Assembly: GCA_019239785.1 (NCBI GenBank)
Contig: JAFAZM010000066.1
Location: 1-7,460 of the forward strand
DNA from: Sphingomonadaceae bacterium
GTDB taxonomy: Bacteria; Pseudomonadota; Alphaproteobacteria; Sphingomonadales; Sphingomonadaceae
Direction: 5' to 3'
DNA: 7,460 nucleotides
The translations under genes and the position numbers were made by a program. The notes under the pieces were generated by a model. That model saw only the letters and a program-made list of their open reading frames with translations, made no database searches and was not told the DNA's origin. This document shows positions 4,631-7,460 of this stretch, one piece after another; within the stretch, counting starts at the first letter, position 1, and each line of letters opens with the position of its first letter.

Positions 4631-5178
4631 GCAGCCTGCTCGCGCTGGAGGGCGTCGCCTTGATCCGCGGCGGACGGCTGCTGTTCGAAGGGCTGAGCCT
4701 GACGCTCCGCCCGGGCGAGGCAGCGCTGGCGCGGGGGCCCAACGGCATCGGCAAATCCTCGCTGATCCGGCTCGCGGCCGGGCTGCTGCTCCCGGCGGCG
4801 GGGACGGCCGCGCGCGCCGAAGCAGCGCTCGCCGACGAGCATCTCGCGCTCGACGAGCGGCAGCGGCTCGGCGCCGCCCTCTCCTTCTGGGCGAAGGATG
4901 CAGCGCCCGGTCTGGCGGCGATGGGGCTGGAGGAACTGGCCGAGGTGCCGGTGCGGATGCTCTCTACCGGCCAGCGCAAGCGCGCCGCGCTCGCACGGGT
5001 GATCGCAAGCGGCGCCCCGCTCTGGCTGCTCGACGAGCCGGCCAACGGCCTCGATGCCGACGGCCAAGTCCGGCTGGCGGCGGCGATGGCGGCGCACCGT
5101 GCCGCCGGCGGCGCGATCCTCGCCGCCAGCCACCAGTTGCTGGCGCTCGACGGCGCGCAGACGGTCGAGCTCGGATGA
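4627..5178 (+). CDS. ccmA: haem exporter ATP-binding protein CcmA
   Basis: CcmA is the ATPase of the CcmABCD complex, which releases holo-CcmE during cytochrome c maturation. With CcmB it sits at the inner membrane. The 183 residues form one ABC domain, slightly shorter than the usual 200 or so. Walker A is GPNGIGKSS (37-45), the signature LSTGQRKRAALARV (112-125), Walker B LWLLDEPANGLD (132-143) with Glu137, and the switch His169 in ASHQ. SFWAKD (86-91) corresponds to the CcmA-specific (F)(W/Y) segment after the Q-loop. The usual GHQ of the CcmA Q-loop appears as Asp70-Glu71-His72, so the Q-loop glutamine seems replaced. The start is TTG, overlapping the stop of the zincin gene (TTGA). The stop overlaps ccmB (ATGA). 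An ABC ATPase of another transporter is unlikely because CcmB follows directly. Confidence 0.93.
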   Translation: MSSLLALEGVALIRGGRLLFEGLSLTLRPGEAALARGPNGIGKSSLIRLAAGLLLPAAGTAARAEAALADEHLALDERQRLGAALSFWAKDAAPGLAAMGLEELAEVPVRMLSTGQRKRAALARVIASGAPLWLLDEPANGLDADGQVRLAAAMAAHRAAGGAILAASHQLLALDGAQTVELG

Positions 5179-5819
5179 TCGGCGCGCTGATCCTGCGCGA
5201 GCTGCGGCTGGCTGCGACCGGCGGCGCTGCGATCTTGCCGCTGATCTTCTTCCTGCTGGTGGCGACCCTGTTTCCGTTCGCGGTCGGGCCGGACGGGCCG
5301 CTGCTTGCGCGCACCGGCGGCGGCGCGCTCTGGATGGCGGCTTTGCTCGCGGCCCTGCTGCCGGTGGACCGGCTGGTCGAGCCGGACCGCGCCGCCGGCG
5401 TGCTCGACCAGCTCTTCCTCAAGGGCGTCAGCGAGGAGGCCATCGCCTTCGCCAAGCTCGCCGGCCACTGGCTCAGCTTCGGCCCGCCGCTCATGCTCGC
5501 CGCCTTGCCCGCCGCCGCCCTGATGAAGCTGCCGGGCGAGGTGCTTGCGCGGCTCGAGCTCGGCCTGCTGCTCGGCACGCCCGGCCTCGCCGCGCTCAGC
5601 CTCGGCGTCGCCGCGCTGACCGCGGGCCTGCGCCGCTCCGGCGCGCTCGCCGGCCTGCTGCTGCTGCCGCTCGCTGTGCCGTTGCTGATCTTCGGCGCCG
5701 GCTATGTCGCGCGGGGCAATGAAGGCGGCGCGGTGCAGTTGCTCGGCGCGGTCTCGCTGCTGCTGGTCGCTGGCGCCCCCTTCGCGGCGGGCGCGGCGAT
5801 AAGGGCGGGAAGAGACTGA
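5175..5819 (+). CDS. ccmB: haem exporter membrane protein CcmB
   Basis: This is the membrane partner of CcmA in the cytochrome c maturation complex. The 214 residues match the family (about 220) and show six hydrophobic segments, at roughly 17-37, 48-66, 98-117, 127-150, 157-177 and 185-208. The family pattern is visible in GGGALWMAALLAALLPVDRL (48-67) and in the following acidic stretch VEPDRAAGVLDQLFLKG (68-84), then AKLAGHWLSFGPPL (93-106). Its ATG overlaps the ccmA stop, so the two are translationally coupled. In many bacteria ccmC follows directly; here the operon ends and a large inverted repeat follows after 4 bases, so ccmC and the later ccm genes must be elsewhere. Confidence 0.95.
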   Translation: MIGALILRELRLAATGGAAILPLIFFLLVATLFPFAVGPDGPLLARTGGGALWMAALLAALLPVDRLVEPDRAAGVLDQLFLKGVSEEAIAFAKLAGHWLSFGPPLMLAALPAAALMKLPGEVLARLELGLLLGTPGLAALSLGVAALTAGLRRSGALAGLLLLPLAVPLLIFGAGYVARGNEGGAVQLLGAVSLLLVAGAPFAAGAAIRAGRD

Positions 5820-5823
5820 AAAT

Positions 5824-5907
5824 CCGTCATCCCGGCGAAGGCCGGGATCTCAGGACCAGAAGTCTCGGCGGGTCTCCACCAGATCCCGGCCTTCGCCGGG
5901 ATGACGG
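5824..5907. repeat. perfect 27-base inverted repeat filling the gap between convergent genes; likely bidirectional terminator
   Basis: The left arm (5824-5850) begins CCGTCATCCCGGCGAAGG. The right arm (5881-5907) is its exact reverse complement over all 27 bases, and 30 bases of loop lie between. Each arm is itself a hairpin, CCCGGC-GAAG-GCCGGG. This is a face-to-face pair of one short repeat unit. I recall the unit as very common in sphingomonads and related alphaproteobacteria. The element starts 5 bases after the ccmB stop and touches the stop codon of the methyltransferase gene on the other strand, so it separates two convergent genes. It lacks T-runs, but a 27-bp stem in RNA of either direction could stop or protect transcripts. 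Confidence 0.92.
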
Positions 5908-6774
5908 CTAATCCTTAAACCACCGCGCGAAGATCGCCGTTGGCAACAGCAGCCCCCGCGCTTCCTCGCGCACCGCCATGTCGCCGCATTCGATCCGGCC
6001 GCCGAGGTCGCCCAGCGCCTGGTTGAGCAGTTCGCCAATCGCCAGCGCCGACATGCGCACCGCATAGACGGTCAGGACGAGGAAGTGGCTCTTCTCGTCG
6101 AGCAATTTGCGGCAGTCGGCCACCAGGCCGGGCAGGCCTTCCTCGAGCCGCCAGATCTCGCCTTCCGGCCCGCGGCCGAACTTGGGCGGATCGAGAATGA
6201 TGCCGTCGTAGCGGCGGCCGCGGCGGACCTCGCGCGCCGTGAACTTGCCGGCATCGTCGACCAGCCAGCGGATCGGCCGGTCCGCCATGCCGGAAAGCGC
6301 GGCATTCGCCTTGCCTGCTTCCACGGATTTCTTCGACGCATCGACATGGGTGAGCCGCGCGCCTGTCGCGCTCATCGCCAAGGTGCCGACCCCGGTATAG
6401 CCGAACAGATTCAGCGCCTCGCTGCCCTCGCCCAGCCGCTCCCGCATCCAGGCCCATTGCGGCGCCATGTCGGGGAAGAAGGCGAGATGGCGGAAGGGGG
6501 TGCATTGGGCGCGGAAGCGGACCTCCTCCCAGCTCAGATCCCAGCCGTCCCGCGGCACCGGGCTCGCGAACTGCCAGCGCCCGCCGCCCTCCTCGTCCGA
6601 GCCGGGGATGAACTGGCCGTCCGCCGCCCAATCCGGTGAGGCGGGGGCCCAGAGCGCCTGCGGCTCGGGGCGGATGAAGCGGTAGCGGCCGTAGCGCTCG
6701 AGCTTCCGGCCGTGGCCGGAGTCGACGAGGCCGTAATCGGCCCAAGGCTCGGCGATCAGGGTGTCGAGCTGCAT
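5908..6774 (-). CDS. class I SAM-dependent methyltransferase, RlmI/COG1092-like
   Basis: The 288-residue protein has an N-terminal part LIAEPWADYGLVDSGHGRKL (6-25) and YGRYRFIRPEPQALW (28-42), then a Rossmann methyltransferase fold. Motif I is NLFGYTGVGTLAMSATGA (122-139), with HVDASKKSVEAGKAN (143-157) carrying the Asp that binds the SAM ribose. Motif IV is GIILDPPKFGRGPEGEIW (191-208). The DPPKF motif and the layout resemble the methyltransferase half of RlmI, the 23S rRNA m5C1962 enzyme. The N-terminal PUA domain of RlmI is absent, and where RlmI has a Ser-Cys-Ser catalytic motif this protein reads LVLTVYAVRMS (232-242) without cysteine. The m5C reaction is therefore doubtful, and the target, RNA or other, is unknown. 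The ATG is supported by the conserved N-terminus but has only a weak AAGG 2 bases upstream. It follows the M16 gene by 30 bases. Confidence 0.88.
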   Translation of the reverse strand: MQLDTLIAEPWADYGLVDSGHGRKLERYGRYRFIRPEPQALWAPASPDWAADGQFIPGSDEEGGGRWQFASPVPRDGWDLSWEEVRFRAQCTPFRHLAFFPDMAPQWAWMRERLGEGSEALNLFGYTGVGTLAMSATGARLTHVDASKKSVEAGKANAALSGMADRPIRWLVDDAGKFTAREVRRGRRYDGIILDPPKFGRGPEGEIWRLEEGLPGLVADCRKLLDEKSHFLVLTVYAVRMSALAIGELLNQALGDLGGRIECGDMAVREEARGLLLPTAIFARWFKD

Positions 6775-6784
6775 TGCCTTAGCT

Positions 6785-6801
6785 CGTCACCCCGGCGAAG
6801 G
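6785..6801. repeat. degenerate, truncated third copy of the GTCATCCCGGCGAAGG repeat
   Basis: CGTCACCCCGGCGAAGG matches 5825-5841 at 16 of 17 bases, then the similarity stops. The remaining sequence can still form CCCC-GGCGAA-GGGG. It occupies the 30 bases between the M16 stop codon and the methyltransferase start, so any transcript running through both genes would carry it. Confidence 0.7.
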
Positions 6802-6804
6802 GGC

Positions 6805-7460
6805 TCATGCCGCGCGGACCGCGGGCACGCCGATCGTCGCGCGTGCGCGGGGGCCGGAGAGTATCTTCGCGCCAGCGGCGCGGATCTCGTCGAGCGTCAC
6901 CGCCTCCAGCGCGTGGACGATCTCGGCGGGCTCGACCAGGCGGCCGTGGATGGCGAGCTGGCGGGCGACATAGGAGGCTTGGCCCCAGCTGCTCTCCAGC
7001 GACATCAAAAGGCCCGCCTTGGCCTGGGCGAGCGCGCGCTCCCGCTCGCGTTCGCTGGCGGTCTTCGCCGCCTCGGCGAGCACCTCGTCGACCAGCGCCG
7101 AGGCGGCCGCGGCCTCGCGCCGCGCGGTCGCCGCATAATGGTAGAAGAGCCCGCCGTCGCGATAGGGCGCGAAAGCCGACCAGACCGAATAAGCGAGGCC
7201 CCTCTCCTCCCGCACCGCCTGGAACAGGCGCGAGGAGGCGCCGCTGCCGACAATGTCGGAGAAGAGCCGCGTCGCATAATGGTCATCGTCGTGCAGGCCC
7301 GGCGCTTCATAGGCGGCGGCGAGATGCGCCTGGTCCGCACGCACGCCGCCCGCCCGCACGGTGCCGGCGAAGCGGCCGGGCTCGGCCTGCGCGATCGTCC
7401 CTTCGGGTAGGCCGGCGAAACGCGCCTCGGCCAGCTCGACCAGCGCGTCGTGGTCGACCT
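6805..7460 (-). CDS. M16 family zinc metallopeptidase, C-terminal part
   Basis: The gene enters from the right edge; 217 codons are visible in an uninterrupted frame read from base 7458, so the GTG at 7359 is an internal codon and not a start. The fold is that of the second M16 domain of processing-peptidase-like proteins. It shows HDALVELAEARFAGLPEG, then ADQAHLAAAYEAPGLHDDD, the strongly conserved GASSRLFQAVREERGLAYSV with the Arg and Tyr of the substrate-contact helix, and DGGLFYHYAAT. The zinc-binding HxxEH lies in the N-terminal half outside the window, so it is not known whether this is an active (beta-type) or inactive (alpha-type) subunit. In alphaproteobacteria such genes often encode a single 400- to 430-residue peptidase similar to mitochondrial processing peptidase. 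The methyltransferase gene follows 30 bases downstream, probably in one operon. Confidence 0.92.
   Translation of the reverse strand, partial: VDHDALVELAEARFAGLPEGTIAQAEPGRFAGTVRAGGVRADQAHLAAAYEAPGLHDDDHYATRLFSDIVGSGASSRLFQAVREERGLAYSVWSAFAPYRDGGLFYHYAATARREAAAASALVDEVLAEAAKTASERERERALAQAKAGLLMSLESSWGQASYVARQLAIHGRLVEPAEIVHALEAVTLDEIRAAGAKILSGPRARATIGVPAVRAA

Noticed and set aside
5824..6801. CRISPR array suggested by three GTCATCCCGGCGAAGG units
   Set aside because: Two units are inverted relative to each other, the third is 880 bases away and degenerate, and no regular spacing exists. They are dispersed palindromic repeats.

Overview
The window is GC-rich chromosomal DNA from an alphaproteobacterium, most likely a sphingomonad. 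The basis is GC-rich codon use, the gene types (a soluble M16B peptidase, ccmA/ccmB, a zincin-type HEIGHH protein, ohr), and intergenic palindromes built on TCATCCCGGCGAAGGCC and on CCGGTACCCAC, which I remember as common in this class. The lineage is an inference; no marker gene for taxonomy is present.

Region 1 (1-3428, + strand) is a closely spaced gene run: the 3' end of an AMP-forming acyl-CoA synthetase, a type II NADH:quinone dehydrogenase overlapping it by ATGA, an Ohr thiol peroxidase, and an NmrA-like NAD(P)-binding protein. The gaps are -4, 35 and 50 bases with no terminator, so the first three and perhaps all four may be co-transcribed. The contents (fatty-acid activation, NADH oxidation, removal of organic and fatty-acid hydroperoxides, NAD(P)-dependent sensing or reduction) fit a loose lipid/redox theme.

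Region 2 (3429-3841) has no protein gene. It holds an intact tRNA-Ser(GGA) on the minus strand and a second, broken copy of it. The broken copy belongs to a tandem duplication of about 135 bases that also carries the upstream promoter region. It is split in its T-loop by a 48-base GC-rich insert that can form a hairpin, and nine consecutive bases in its anticodon and variable arms have changed. This is the most unusual structure in the window.

Region 3 (3840-5819) has a minus-strand pterin-4a-carbinolamine dehydratase (phhB) facing away from a plus-strand operon: a small zincin-like metalloprotein, then ccmA and ccmB of the haem exporter used in cytochrome c maturation. The three operon genes overlap by 4 bases each. 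A 45-base nested palindrome lies in the divergent promoter region.

Region 4 (5820-7460) starts with a perfect 27-base inverted repeat that fills the gap between convergent genes. Two minus-strand genes follow in probable operon order: an M16 peptidase (its 3' end, continuing off the right edge) and a class I SAM-dependent methyltransferase. A degenerate third copy of the repeat lies between them.

Most of the window is ordinary housekeeping sequence. I do not see a new multi-gene system. The noteworthy items are the interrupted tRNA copy, the repeat elements, a Q-loop substitution in CcmA, and a methyltransferase without the cysteine expected of its RlmI relatives.
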